Assembly: GCA_028289645.1 (NCBI GenBank)
Contig: JANQOK010000016.1
Location: forward strand, 434,001 to 498,000
From: Anderseniella sp.
Lineage (GTDB): Bacteria; Pseudomonadota; Alphaproteobacteria; Rhizobiales; Aestuariivirgaceae
DNA: 64,000 nucleotides
Reading direction: 5' to 3'
Both the position numbers and the translations under genes were made by a program. The first letter of the stretch is position 1. Every line of letters begins with the position of its first letter. The notes under the pieces are model-generated. The model was not told the origin of the DNA, searched no databases, and saw only the letters and a list, made by a program, of their open reading frames with translations. Below, in pieces: positions 16,671-25,369 of the stretch.

Positions 16671-18497
16671 CTACCAGCGGCGCTCAAACTGCTTGCGCAG
16701 GAACACGGCCAGCGCATTCATCAGAAACAGAAATCCAAGCAGCACCATGATCGCGCCGGCCGTCTTGGCCTGGAAGGCCGCTTCCGGCAGATCGGACCAC
16801 AGGTAGATCTGCACCGGCAGCACGGTTGCCGCATCACTGAAACTCGTCGGCACATCGACGATAAACGCAACCATGCCAATCATCAGCAGCGGAGCGGTCT
16901 CACCCAGCGCCTGCGCCATGCCGATAATCGTGCCGGTGAGAATACCCGGCATGGCCAGCGGCAGAACATGATGGAACACCGCCTGCTGGTGCGATGCACC
17001 AACCCCAAGCGCCCCTTCCCGGATTGACGGTGGCACCGCACGCAATGCGGCCCGCGAAGCAATGATTATGGTCGGCAGTGTCATCAGCGCCAGCACCATG
17101 CCGCCGACCATGGCGGACGAGCGCGGCAGGCCGAAGAAATTCAGGAAAACCGCAAGCCCCAGCAGACCGAAGACGATGGACGGCACCGCGGCAAGATTGT
17201 TGATGTTCACCTCGATCAGATGGGTGACCCGGTTGCGCGGCGCAAACTCCTCCAGGTAGATCGCAGCGGCAACCCCGATCGGCAATGACAGGATCAGGGT
17301 GACCAGCAGCACCAGTGCAGAGCCGATCATGCCGCCCAGAACACCAGCCACTTCGGCCTCACGGCTGTCGCCGCGCTGAAAGAACGGCCAGTTGAAACCG
17401 CTCTCGACCATGCCGGCATCGCGCAGGCTGGTCAGCCAGATTACTTCCTTGTCACTGATCTTACGGTCAGCTTCCGGCTGCGAAAACTCAACCAGGGACC
17501 AGTTTCCCGCAGCCACCGTTCCGGTCACCGTGACCGGCATGTAGGCCGGACCGGTTATATAGTTGCTGCCGATCTCGGTGATCTTGACCACACCCTTTTC
17601 AGGCAGCCTGACAAAATACGACGGCAACACCGACGTCAGTGTTTCAGCCCCGCCAGGATTGTCGATGCGGGCTGAAAGATCGTCTGTCTGGGTCTTCAGT
17701 CGCGCCAATGCCGCTGCCACGCTGCTGGTGTCAGCCTGCAGCTTGGCCAGGCGGCGTCTGGCCGGATGGGTATCGGTGGCTGCAGAGCCGGCTTCGGCCA
17801 CCGCTGCTTCAGCAACCGGCACTTCAGCTGTCAGCCGGTCGCGAATCCGCTCCAGCTTCGATGCTTCCAGCGACAGCCGGTCGCGCCGGGTCTCAAGGCG
17901 CTGCTTGATTCTGGCCAGAACGCTCTCAAAATCATTACCGCTTGATGTTAGCCTGAAACCATCCTCAGCCTCTTCAACAGTCAAGCTGCCGGCAACAGGG
18001 ATGGCGAACTCGTCGGTGGTCATCCCAAGCAGGAACAAGTCTGCCTCATCGGAGAGCTTCAAATCAAAACTGCGGGTGGTGCCGATGAGGGAGGGGTTGG
18101 CAATGACCTGGCGACGCACTTCGTCGGCTGCATCGGTCGACAGCAGTTTCGGCAGGGCACGGCGGTCACTGCGCGACTTGACACCGGGAAACTCCGCTCG
18201 AATGGCGCTGTTCACGATGGCATTGAAATTGCCCTTGTTGATGGCGTCAGGGTCGATCCTGCTGTCATCCAGAGTGACATCGAGTGTCACCGTGTTGGCC
18301 TCAAAGGCCGGCAGGCCCTTGAGCAGGATATCGCCGAGCAACATCACCAGAAATGCACAGGCGAATCCGATGGCGGCCAGGCCGTACCAGCGGAACCTGG
18401 CCTCGGCCCGGTAGCGCTTCTTCAGGCGAGCTGCGTCCACGACAGTTGACCTTGGCTTGCCTGCCTGTGCCGGAATGGGGTTTGCCATATCAGTCAT
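16671..18497 (-). CDS. pstA: Phosphate ABC transporter permease PstA with large periplasmic insertion
   Basis: 608 residues, about twice a basic PstA. One TM helix near residues 40-62, then an about 330-residue presumed periplasmic region, then the permease core with five or so helices and the EAA-type loop (REGALGVGASHQQAVFHHVLPLAMPGI). Alphaproteobacterial PstA often has a DUF3333 extension; here it also holds a strongly charged heptad-like stretch (about residues 200-290, rich in Arg, Glu, Leu, Ala) that looks like a long coiled coil. ATG 18497 overlaps the pstC stop (ATGACTGA), implying translational coupling; ATG 18488 is possible. Confidence 0.9.
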   Translation of the reverse strand: MTDMANPIPAQAGKPRSTVVDAARLKKRYRAEARFRWYGLAAIGFACAFLVMLLGDILLKGLPAFEANTVTLDVTLDDSRIDPDAINKGNFNAIVNSAIRAEFPGVKSRSDRRALPKLLSTDAADEVRRQVIANPSLIGTTRSFDLKLSDEADLFLLGMTTDEFAIPVAGSLTVEEAEDGFRLTSSGNDFESVLARIKQRLETRRDRLSLEASKLERIRDRLTAEVPVAEAAVAEAGSAATDTHPARRRLAKLQADTSSVAAALARLKTQTDDLSARIDNPGGAETLTSVLPSYFVRLPEKGVVKITEIGSNYITGPAYMPVTVTGTVAAGNWSLVEFSQPEADRKISDKEVIWLTSLRDAGMVESGFNWPFFQRGDSREAEVAGVLGGMIGSALVLLVTLILSLPIGVAAAIYLEEFAPRNRVTHLIEVNINNLAAVPSIVFGLLGLAVFLNFFGLPRSSAMVGGMVLALMTLPTIIIASRAALRAVPPSIREGALGVGASHQQAVFHHVLPLAMPGILTGTIIGMAQALGETAPLLMIGMVAFIVDVPTSFSDAATVLPVQIYLWSDLPEAAFQAKTAGAIMVLLGFLFLMNALAVFLRKQFERRW

Positions 18498-19887
18498 ACT
18501 GTTCCTTAAAGCGTGCGACCACACGCAAGGCGATCATGTTCAGGATCAGGGTGAAGAAGAACAACACGAAGCCAAGGGCAAATGCCGACAGCGTCTTGGC
18601 ACTTTCAAACTCCTGGTCGCCGACCAGCAGGGTTGCGATCTGCACCGTAACCGTGGTCACCGCCTGCAACGGGTTGAATGTCTCGATGAGGTCCCAACTG
18701 ACCGCGTGGGCGGCCAGCCCGGCTGCCATGACCACAATCATGGTTTCACCCACGGCGCGGGACACCGACAGCATGAACGCTGACACGATGCCCGGCAGCG
18801 CGGCCGGCAGCACCACCTTCTTGACCGTTTCAGACCTGGTGGCGCCCATGGCATAAGAGCCGTCACGCAGCGACTGCGGTACCGCATTGATAACATCGTC
18901 GGACAAGGACGACATGAACGGAATGATCATGACGCCCATGACAATGCCTGCGGCCAGCGCGCTTTCCGAAGCGACTTCAAGGCCGAAGCTTTCGCCCCAT
19001 CTGCGTATCAGGGGCGCGACGGACAAAGCTGCAAAGAAGCCGAAGACCACGGTTGGAATGCCGGCAAGAACTTCAAGGATCGGCTTGGCAACTGAGCGGG
19101 CGCGCGGGCTGGCGTATTCGGCCATGTAAATGGCGGCAAACAATCCTATGGGGCCGGCGACGCACATGGCGATCAGCATCACCAGGGTGGTACCGATGAA
19201 CAGCGGCACCGCACCGAATGCACCGGACGAGCCCACCTGGTCGGCACGCAGCGCGGTCTGCGGGCTCCACTGGGTGCCGAACAGGAACTCCGTCACCGGC
19301 ACTTTGGCGAAGAATCGCAGCGTTTCGAATATGACAGAGAACACGATGCCGACGGTTGTCAGGATGGCGACAGCCGAACAGATGATCAACACAGTCAGAA
19401 AGATGCGCTCGACCGAATTGCGGGCCCGGAACCTGGTCGACAGTTTGCGCGATGCCAGCATGGCGGCCCCGACGCCGACCAGCAGGCCGACTGCGATCTG
19501 CAGCCAGCCCGAGGCCCAATTCAGCTTGGCGAAATCCGCAGCAGCGGCCCGTACCCCCTGTGGGTATGCACTGAGGCGGTCAGGGTCGGAAATGACACCT
19601 GATGCCAGCAGGCGAATGTCGCGCATGACCGCGTCGCGAGCCAGACCGTCTGCCGGCTGCAGGTCGGCAGGCAATATCGCCAGTGCCCGGGCCTCAATGA
19701 ATGATGCACTCACCGCGGGCCACGCCACTGCCAGCATCAGCAACGGTATGGCGACCATCAGCGCGACGAAGTAGCCATGGTAGTAGGGAAGAGAGTGAAG
19801 CTTGCCCCCGGCCGTGCCAAGCGCTGATCCGCGTGACTTTCCGTAGAAGAAAGCGAGAACTACCAGAACGGCGACAAGGACGAGCAT
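18490..19887 (-). CDS. pstC: Phosphate ABC transporter permease PstC
   Basis: 465 residues. Extended alphaproteobacterial form: two N-terminal hydrophobic helices flank a periplasmic stretch, then the binding-protein-dependent permease domain with VRLV-like core (FGAVPLFIGTTLVMLIAMCVAGPIGLFAAIYMAEYA) and EAA loop (DGSYAMGATRSETVKKVVLPAALPGI). Pairs with PstA in the membrane. 115 bases after pstS, the gap containing a stable hairpin. Confidence 0.93.
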   Translation of the reverse strand: MLVLVAVLVVLAFFYGKSRGSALGTAGGKLHSLPYYHGYFVALMVAIPLLMLAVAWPAVSASFIEARALAILPADLQPADGLARDAVMRDIRLLASGVISDPDRLSAYPQGVRAAAADFAKLNWASGWLQIAVGLLVGVGAAMLASRKLSTRFRARNSVERIFLTVLIICSAVAILTTVGIVFSVIFETLRFFAKVPVTEFLFGTQWSPQTALRADQVGSSGAFGAVPLFIGTTLVMLIAMCVAGPIGLFAAIYMAEYASPRARSVAKPILEVLAGIPTVVFGFFAALSVAPLIRRWGESFGLEVASESALAAGIVMGVMIIPFMSSLSDDVINAVPQSLRDGSYAMGATRSETVKKVVLPAALPGIVSAFMLSVSRAVGETMIVVMAAGLAAHAVSWDLIETFNPLQAVTTVTVQIATLLVGDQEFESAKTLSAFALGFVLFFFTLILNMIALRVVARFKEQYD

Positions 19888-19959
19888 TACAACCTCGAAT
19901 CTTTTTCAGCCATCATCGTGGCAAAACATCAATCAGACCGGAAAGCTGGCGAGGCTGAA

Positions 19960-19989
19960 GGCCGGCAACCTTGGTTGAGATTGCCGGCC
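19960..19989. promoter_or_regulatory. Hairpin between pstS and pstC
   Basis: Perfect 9-bp inverted repeat GGCCGGCAA / TTGCCGGCC with a 12-base loop in the 115-base gap after the pstS stop. No T-run follows on the minus strand, so it is more likely a 3'-end protecting structure that raises pstS mRNA over the permease genes than a full terminator. Confidence 0.65.
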
Positions 19990-20002
19990 GTTGAAGTGTT
20001 GC

Positions 20003-21037
20003 TTACATGGACAGTCCGGTACCGTTTTTCACAGCGTCGCGGACCTTGGTCAGCTCGTCTTCCGGAAGCGGGATCAGGCCCTTTGCCGGCAGGTAGCCGT
20101 CTTCGCCCATGGCGTTTTCAGACACATACTCATCCATGAATTCCTGCATGCCGGGAATGACACCGACGTGCTGCTTCTTGGCGTATATGAACAGCGGCCG
20201 GGATACTTTGTACTCGCCGGACGCGATTGCGTCGAAGCTCGGCTTCACGCCTTCAACCGCCGCACCCTTGATCTTGTCCTGGTTCTCTTCGAGGAACGAG
20301 TAACCGAAGATGCCGAATGCATCAGGGTTGGCTTCCAGTTTCTGAACGATCAGATTGTCGTTCTCACCGGCTTCAACAAAGCCACCATCTTCGCGCATGG
20401 TGTCGGAGATCTTGCGGAATGCCTTCTTGTCTTCCTTGCGAAGCGAAGCGAGGCTTTCGAAGCTCTTGGCGCCAGGGCGCATGACCAGTTCAACGAACGC
20501 GTCGCGGGTACCGGACGTGGGCGGAGGGCCGAGAACCTCGATCTTCTTGGCCGGAAGCGAAGCGTCGATGTCAGACCACATCTTGTTCGGATTGGGCACC
20601 ATCTTGCCATCAGCACCCGGGATTTCCTTGGCCAGCGCCAGGAAAATCTGCTGCTTGGACAGGGTTATGTCCGATGCACCCTTGGAGTGCGAAAAGGTGA
20701 TACCGTCAAAGCCGACCTTGATCTCAACGATGTCGGTCACCCCGTTCTTCTGGCACATTTCGAACTCGGACTTTTTGATAGCCCGCGATGCATTGGACAG
20801 GTCAGGGTGTTCAGCGCCAACACCGGCACAGAACAGCTTCATGCCGCCGCCGGTTCCGGTGGATTCGACAACCGGTGTCTTGCCTGCCGTCTTGCCGAAC
20901 TGTTCAGCAACAGCGGTGGTAAACGGATAAACGGTCGAAGAACCAACGATGCGAATCTGGTCGCGGGCCTGCGCGGCAGAAGCTGCGGCAACAGCTGCGA
21001 GTGCGACGGTGGCTGTAAGAAGGGTGCGTTTGAGCAT
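20003..21037 (-). CDS. pstS: Periplasmic phosphate-binding protein PstS
   Basis: 344 residues. Sec signal peptide with ASAAQA cleavage near residue 24. Phosphate-site motifs IVGSSTVYPF, ESTGTGGGMKLF, SNASRAIKKSE and PTSGTRDAF are present; the last supplies the SGT-R phosphate contacts of this family. It captures phosphate for PstCAB. First gene of the operon, directly downstream of tandem Pho boxes. Confidence 0.95.
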   Translation of the reverse strand: MLKRTLLTATVALAAVAAASAAQARDQIRIVGSSTVYPFTTAVAEQFGKTAGKTPVVESTGTGGGMKLFCAGVGAEHPDLSNASRAIKKSEFEMCQKNGVTDIVEIKVGFDGITFSHSKGASDITLSKQQIFLALAKEIPGADGKMVPNPNKMWSDIDASLPAKKIEVLGPPPTSGTRDAFVELVMRPGAKSFESLASLRKEDKKAFRKISDTMREDGGFVEAGENDNLIVQKLEANPDAFGIFGYSFLEENQDKIKGAAVEGVKPSFDAIASGEYKVSRPLFIYAKKQHVGVIPGMQEFMDEYVSENAMGEDGYLPAKGLIPLPEDELTKVRDAVKNGTGLSM

Positions 21038-21140
21038 AATGGTTTCCCTGATATGACTGTAGGATGTTGAACGAGAGGCCCCTCATGAGCTTCCCTTCAA
21101 AGCTAACGGGGCGACTCCTAGGATTGCTGCCACTCAATTG

Positions 21141-21170
21141 TGTGACAGTTACATGACAATTGGATGACAG
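21141..21170 (-). promoter_or_regulatory. Tandem Pho boxes upstream of pstS
   Basis: On the minus strand, three GTCA-type half sites repeat every 11 bp: CTGTCATccaa, TTGTCATgtaa, CTGTCACA. These form two overlapping 19-bp Pho boxes (21152-21170 and 21141-21159) close to the CTGTCATnnnnCTGTCAC consensus. They lie about 105-135 bases before the pstS start and imply PhoB activation of the whole pst-pho operon. Confidence 0.9.
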
Positions 21171-21194
21171 TTTAAATATCTGAAAGAATTGTAT

Positions 21195-22343
21195 TTATTC
21201 TGCAGCTTTGGCGAGATTTCGGGAAACAGGCAAAGCAAATTTGAAGATGCTGCCTTCACCCTTGCGAGATGTTATGTCGAGACTGCCGCGATGGCGCAGG
21301 GCAATGTGCTTGACGATGGCAAGGCCAAGCCCGGTGCCGCCGCCGGAACGGCTTTCCTGAACGCTTACCCGGTAAAACCTCTCCGTCAGCCGTGGCAGAT
21401 GTTCGGCATCGATGCCGGCACCGTAGTCAGCAACGGCAAGTTCAATTCGGCCGCGTTTGGCATCGTGGGTGACAGATACATCAATGCCGCGCTCGGTTGC
21501 GCCGTACTTGATGGCATTCTCGATCAGATTTTGTGTCACCTGGATCAGTTCGTCGCGCTCGCCGCTGACGATCATGGCCGCAGGTGCGCTGACCCTAATC
21601 TCGCAACCTGCTTCAGCCGCCCGCGTGGCTAGAAGCTCGGCGCAGTAGCGCGCCACCTCAGACATGTCGACCTGATCCGACGGCGTACGGTGCAGGTTCA
21701 TCTCGATGCGGGACAGGGACAAGAGATCATCGATCAGCCGCCGCATGCGGTGGGCCTGTTCCAGCATCCTGCCGAGAAACCTGTCACGCGCCCTGGGATC
21801 GTTCCTTGCCGAGCCCTGCAGTGTTTCAATGAAACCCGTCATGGAGGCCAGCGGCGTGCGCAACTCATGACTGGCGTTGGCAACGAAATCGGCCCGCATC
21901 TTTTCAAGCTGCTGTTGCGTGCTCAGGTCACGCAGCAGGACAGTCACCGCGGGTGCCTGTACCGCCTTGAGAGACGCCACGGGTGTTATAAACACCTCAA
22001 ACAGCCTGCCACCGCCGGTGCGCCGTTCATAATGCACCCGATCCGGCACGCCGCTGTCGACGACGCGGTCTATGGCTTCGAGCACGGCGGGTGCTCGGAT
22101 GTGCTGGGACAGGTGCTGGCCGACCATGGCCTGACCGGAAAGTTCGGCGGCTGGCGTGTTATGGGACAGGATGATGCCGGCCTTATCCAGCATGATGAAC
22201 GGATCCGGCACGGCACGTGTGACAGCATCCAGAACAACCGAAGTATCGGGTTGCACAACGGCGCCGCCAGCCTCATCATCGCGGGGCTGGGCCTGTGCGT
22301 CATCATCTGACGGCTGTCGGTTCCAGATCATAAAAGGAATCAT
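21195..22343 (-). CDS. phoR: Phosphate regulon sensor kinase PhoR, apparently without a membrane anchor
   Basis: 382 residues from ATG 22343 (ATG 22331 also possible). PAS domain (about residues 38-130: VPDPFIMLDKAGIILSHN), HisKA with H159 in NASHELRTPLASMTGF, and an ATPase with N box QNLIENAIKYG, DYGAGI and GGGTGLGLAIVKH. Family resemblance and position give PhoR. No transmembrane helix is seen, even if the frame is extended 29 residues upstream; typical PhoR has one or two. Only about 25-35 bases separate its start from the divergent esterase. It lies upstream of the Pho boxes, so it is probably not part of the induced operon. Confidence 0.88.
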   Translation of the reverse strand: MIPFMIWNRQPSDDDAQAQPRDDEAGGAVVQPDTSVVLDAVTRAVPDPFIMLDKAGIILSHNTPAAELSGQAMVGQHLSQHIRAPAVLEAIDRVVDSGVPDRVHYERRTGGGRLFEVFITPVASLKAVQAPAVTVLLRDLSTQQQLEKMRADFVANASHELRTPLASMTGFIETLQGSARNDPRARDRFLGRMLEQAHRMRRLIDDLLSLSRIEMNLHRTPSDQVDMSEVARYCAELLATRAAEAGCEIRVSAPAAMIVSGERDELIQVTQNLIENAIKYGATERGIDVSVTHDAKRGRIELAVADYGAGIDAEHLPRLTERFYRVSVQESRSGGGTGLGLAIVKHIALRHRGSLDITSRKGEGSIFKFALPVSRNLAKAAE

Positions 22344-22368
22344 GATCTTAAATTGATGCCATGGCAAT

Positions 22369-23337
22369 ATGACAATCATGCAAGATGACCCGCGCGCAGG
22401 GCCGGACGAGGACGAGATCTGGGCCTTCATGGAGGCCGGATCGCAGTTTTACCCGGCCGAACCGGCTTCCCTGAGCATCGCCGAACAGCGCCGCTGCTAC
22501 GACAATCTGTGCGCCCATTTCCATGCCGGACGGCCCAACGGCATGCAGGTCACAGACATGACAGCTCCGGCACCTGCCGGTGATGTCGCGTTACGCCAGT
22601 ATATTCCTGCGAGGCGGAGCAACGAGGGCGCCGCCATCTACATGCACGGCGGCGGCTTCATTCTCGGCGGCCTCGACAGCCATGACGACATCTGCTGCGG
22701 CATTGCCGAGGATGCCGGCGCCATGGTGGTGGCGGTTGACTACCGGCTGGCGCCGGAGCACATTTTTCCTGCCGCATTTGACGACTGCGCGGCGGCGGTG
22801 AACTGGGTTTTTGAAAGCGCGGACCATCTGAACATCGATCCCGACCGAATTGTGCTTGCCGGCGACTCAGCCGGCGGCACCCTGGCTGCGGCTGTGTGCC
22901 TGGCCAGGCGCGACCTCAGTCTGAAAATGCCGGCCGGGCAGGTGCTGATCTATCCAGCCTTTGGCGGCGACAAGAGCAGGGGATCTTACCTGTCGCGCCG
23001 TCATGCGCCTGGGCTGACCACAGCCGACATGGAATACTATGAGCAGACCTATCTGGGCGCAGATGCTGCCACAAACCGCTCGTCGAAGTTCTATGCACCG
23101 CTGCTCGAGCACGATTTTACCAATCTGCCGCCGGCATTTCTGGTTGCCTGCGAGTGGGATCCGTTGCGCGACGACTGCTTTGACTACGCCCGCTGCCTGC
23201 AGGCGGCCGGCATTGAAGCGCAGGTACGCCATGAACCGGAACTGGTACATGCCTGTCTGCGGGCCCGGCATTGGTCACCGGCGGCAAAAGCCATGTTTGA
23301 CGCCATCACAGCGACCATTTCGGACATGTCGAGATGA
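22369..23337 (+). CDS. Alpha/beta hydrolase, hormone-sensitive-lipase-like esterase
   Basis: 322 residues (ATG 22378 is an alternative). Oxyanion-hole motif HGGGF and nucleophile elbow GDSAGG are those of the HSL/bacterial type IV esterase family; the acid is in CEWDPLRDD and the catalytic His in LVHACLRA. Probably hydrolyses short-chain esters; no signal peptide. Its stop overlaps the start of the CocE-like gene (ATGA), so the two are coupled. Confidence 0.85.
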   Translation: MTIMQDDPRAGPDEDEIWAFMEAGSQFYPAEPASLSIAEQRRCYDNLCAHFHAGRPNGMQVTDMTAPAPAGDVALRQYIPARRSNEGAAIYMHGGGFILGGLDSHDDICCGIAEDAGAMVVAVDYRLAPEHIFPAAFDDCAAAVNWVFESADHLNIDPDRIVLAGDSAGGTLAAAVCLARRDLSLKMPAGQVLIYPAFGGDKSRGSYLSRRHAPGLTTADMEYYEQTYLGADAATNRSSKFYAPLLEHDFTNLPPAFLVACEWDPLRDDCFDYARCLQAAGIEAQVRHEPELVHACLRARHWSPAAKAMFDAITATISDMSR

Positions 23338-25349
23338 CCACCGTCATCAACCAGTTTCCGCGCAAGGTGCGCGAGATCGAGAACCAGTGGATCACGCTGC
23401 ACGATGGCACGAGGCTGGCAGCCCGCATCTGGCTGCCAGCGGATGCGCAGGACAACCCGGCGCCGGCCATTCTGGAGTACCTGCCCTACCGCAAGCGTGA
23501 CGGCACAGTTGAACGCGATCATCTGACCCATCCCTATTTTGCCGGCCACGGCTATGCCTGCGTACGGGTCGACATGCGCGGCTGCGGTGAATCCGATGGC
23601 GTGCTGGAGGACGAATACAGCCAGCAGGAACTCGATGACGGCGTAGAAATCATCAACTGGCTGGCCGAACAGGGATGGTGCACCGGCAAGGTCGGCATGC
23701 TGGGCATTTCGTGGGGCGGCTTCAACTCGCTGCAGATCGCCGCCATGCGCCCGGATCCGCTCAAGGCGATCATCACCCTGTGCTCCACCGACGACCGCTA
23801 TGCGGATGACATTCACTTCAAGGGCGGCTGCCTGATCAACGAGAACCTCGGCTGGGGCGCCACCATGCTGTCATACTCATCGCGCCCGCCGGATCCGGCG
23901 CTGGTCGGTGATGGCTGGTTCGACACCTGGATGCAGCGCCTCGACAACGAACCGTTTCTGGCGGCGCGGTGGTTGCAGCACCAGCGCCGCGACGACTACT
24001 GGAAGCATGGCTCGGTATGTGAAGACTATTCGAGCATCGAGGCCGCGGTGCTGGCTGTCGGCGGCTGGAACGATGCCTATTCCAATGCAGTGTTCCGGAT
24101 GCTGGCCAACCTGAAAGCGCCGGTCAAAGCCATTGTCGGACCGTGGGCGCACAAATACCCGCATTTTGCGGTGCCGGGACCGCGCATCGGCTTCCTGCAG
24201 GAAGCCCTGAGGTGGTGGGACTTCTGGCTGAAAGGCGAGGCAACCGGCGTGCTGCGCGACCCGCCATTGCGCGCCTATGTGATGGCGTCAACGCCACCGG
24301 CGGCGCTGCCTGCGCACCTGCCCGGCAAGTGGATATCGGAACCCAACTGGCCCGGCCGGACCAGCACGCCGAACCGGCTGTATCTGACGCCGGACGGCTT
24401 GCGGGAGACACCCGGTGAAGAAACGGCGCTGCGCCTCAACTCACCGCAGACAACCGGGCGCGATGGCGGCGAGTTTTGCGTCATCTGGCTGGGACCTGAG
24501 TTTGCCGGCGACCAGGCCCGCGACGATGCCGGCTCCATGGTGTTTGACACACCTGTCCTGGGCGCAGACCTGGACCTGGTCGGCGCCGCCGAGCTGGAGC
24601 TGGAATTTACCAGCGACCGGCCGGTCGCCCTGCTGGCGGTCCGGTTGAGCGATGTGCGTCCCGACGGCAGCATTGCGCGGATGTGCTACGCATTGCAGAA
24701 CCTAACCCATATCGTCAGTCACGAACATCCCGAACCGCTTGAACCGGGTGAGAAATATTTCTGCCGGATCAGACTGGACGACGTGGCCCGTACCGTGCCG
24801 GCAGGCCACCGGCTGCGGCTGTCCCTGTCGACCTGCTACTGGCCGATGATGTGGCCCGCACCGGAGCCGGTCACGCTCAGTATACAGACAGCCAGGTCGT
24901 GGCTGACGGTGCCGGTACGTTCTCCGGCGCCGGATGACGCGGCACCGGTGTTTGCCGAAGCCGTATCAGCGCCGCCGGTTGACCAGACCGAGTTGCGCGC
25001 CCCGTCCAATTCGCGCCAACAAAGCGAGGATGAAGCAACCGGCGAAGTCACCATTTCAATCGTTGACGATTTTGGCCTGTACCGGAATCAGGACCACGGC
25101 CTCATTACCGGAGCAGTTGGACGGGAAACCCACAGCATTCGACCCGACGATCCGCTATCGGCCCGGATGACGACCCACTGGACCCAGGAACTGGAGCGTG
25201 ACGACATTGTGCTGCGCACTGAAACCTGGTCGACCATGCATGCATCCGCCGGCCATTTTCACCTGACCGCGCGCATCGAGGCCTGGCACAATGACAAGCT
25301 GGTGTTTGAGCGGGATTTCGCAGAGGACATTGCTCGCGACCTCAACTGA
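23334..25349 (+). CDS. CocE/NonD-family hydrolase (X-Pro dipeptidyl-peptidase-like)
   Basis: 671 residues. N-terminal alpha/beta hydrolase domain (about 15-300) with LPYRKRDG, VDMRGCGESDG and nucleophile elbow GISWGGF; then a C-terminal beta-rich domain (about 330-560) of the PF08530 type. The last about 100 residues (VTISIVDDFGLYRNQDHG...) form an extra domain common in alphaproteobacterial members. Relatives act on acyl esters or amides such as cocaine, glutaryl-7-ACA and X-Pro peptides; the substrate here is unknown. Translationally coupled to the esterase before it. Confidence 0.85.
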   Translation: MTTVINQFPRKVREIENQWITLHDGTRLAARIWLPADAQDNPAPAILEYLPYRKRDGTVERDHLTHPYFAGHGYACVRVDMRGCGESDGVLEDEYSQQELDDGVEIINWLAEQGWCTGKVGMLGISWGGFNSLQIAAMRPDPLKAIITLCSTDDRYADDIHFKGGCLINENLGWGATMLSYSSRPPDPALVGDGWFDTWMQRLDNEPFLAARWLQHQRRDDYWKHGSVCEDYSSIEAAVLAVGGWNDAYSNAVFRMLANLKAPVKAIVGPWAHKYPHFAVPGPRIGFLQEALRWWDFWLKGEATGVLRDPPLRAYVMASTPPAALPAHLPGKWISEPNWPGRTSTPNRLYLTPDGLRETPGEETALRLNSPQTTGRDGGEFCVIWLGPEFAGDQARDDAGSMVFDTPVLGADLDLVGAAELELEFTSDRPVALLAVRLSDVRPDGSIARMCYALQNLTHIVSHEHPEPLEPGEKYFCRIRLDDVARTVPAGHRLRLSLSTCYWPMMWPAPEPVTLSIQTARSWLTVPVRSPAPDDAAPVFAEAVSAPPVDQTELRAPSNSRQQSEDEATGEVTISIVDDFGLYRNQDHGLITGAVGRETHSIRPDDPLSARMTTHWTQELERDDIVLRTETWSTMHASAGHFHLTARIEAWHNDKLVFERDFAEDIARDLN

Positions 25350-25369
25350 CGGACACCGCGAGAGTGGAT

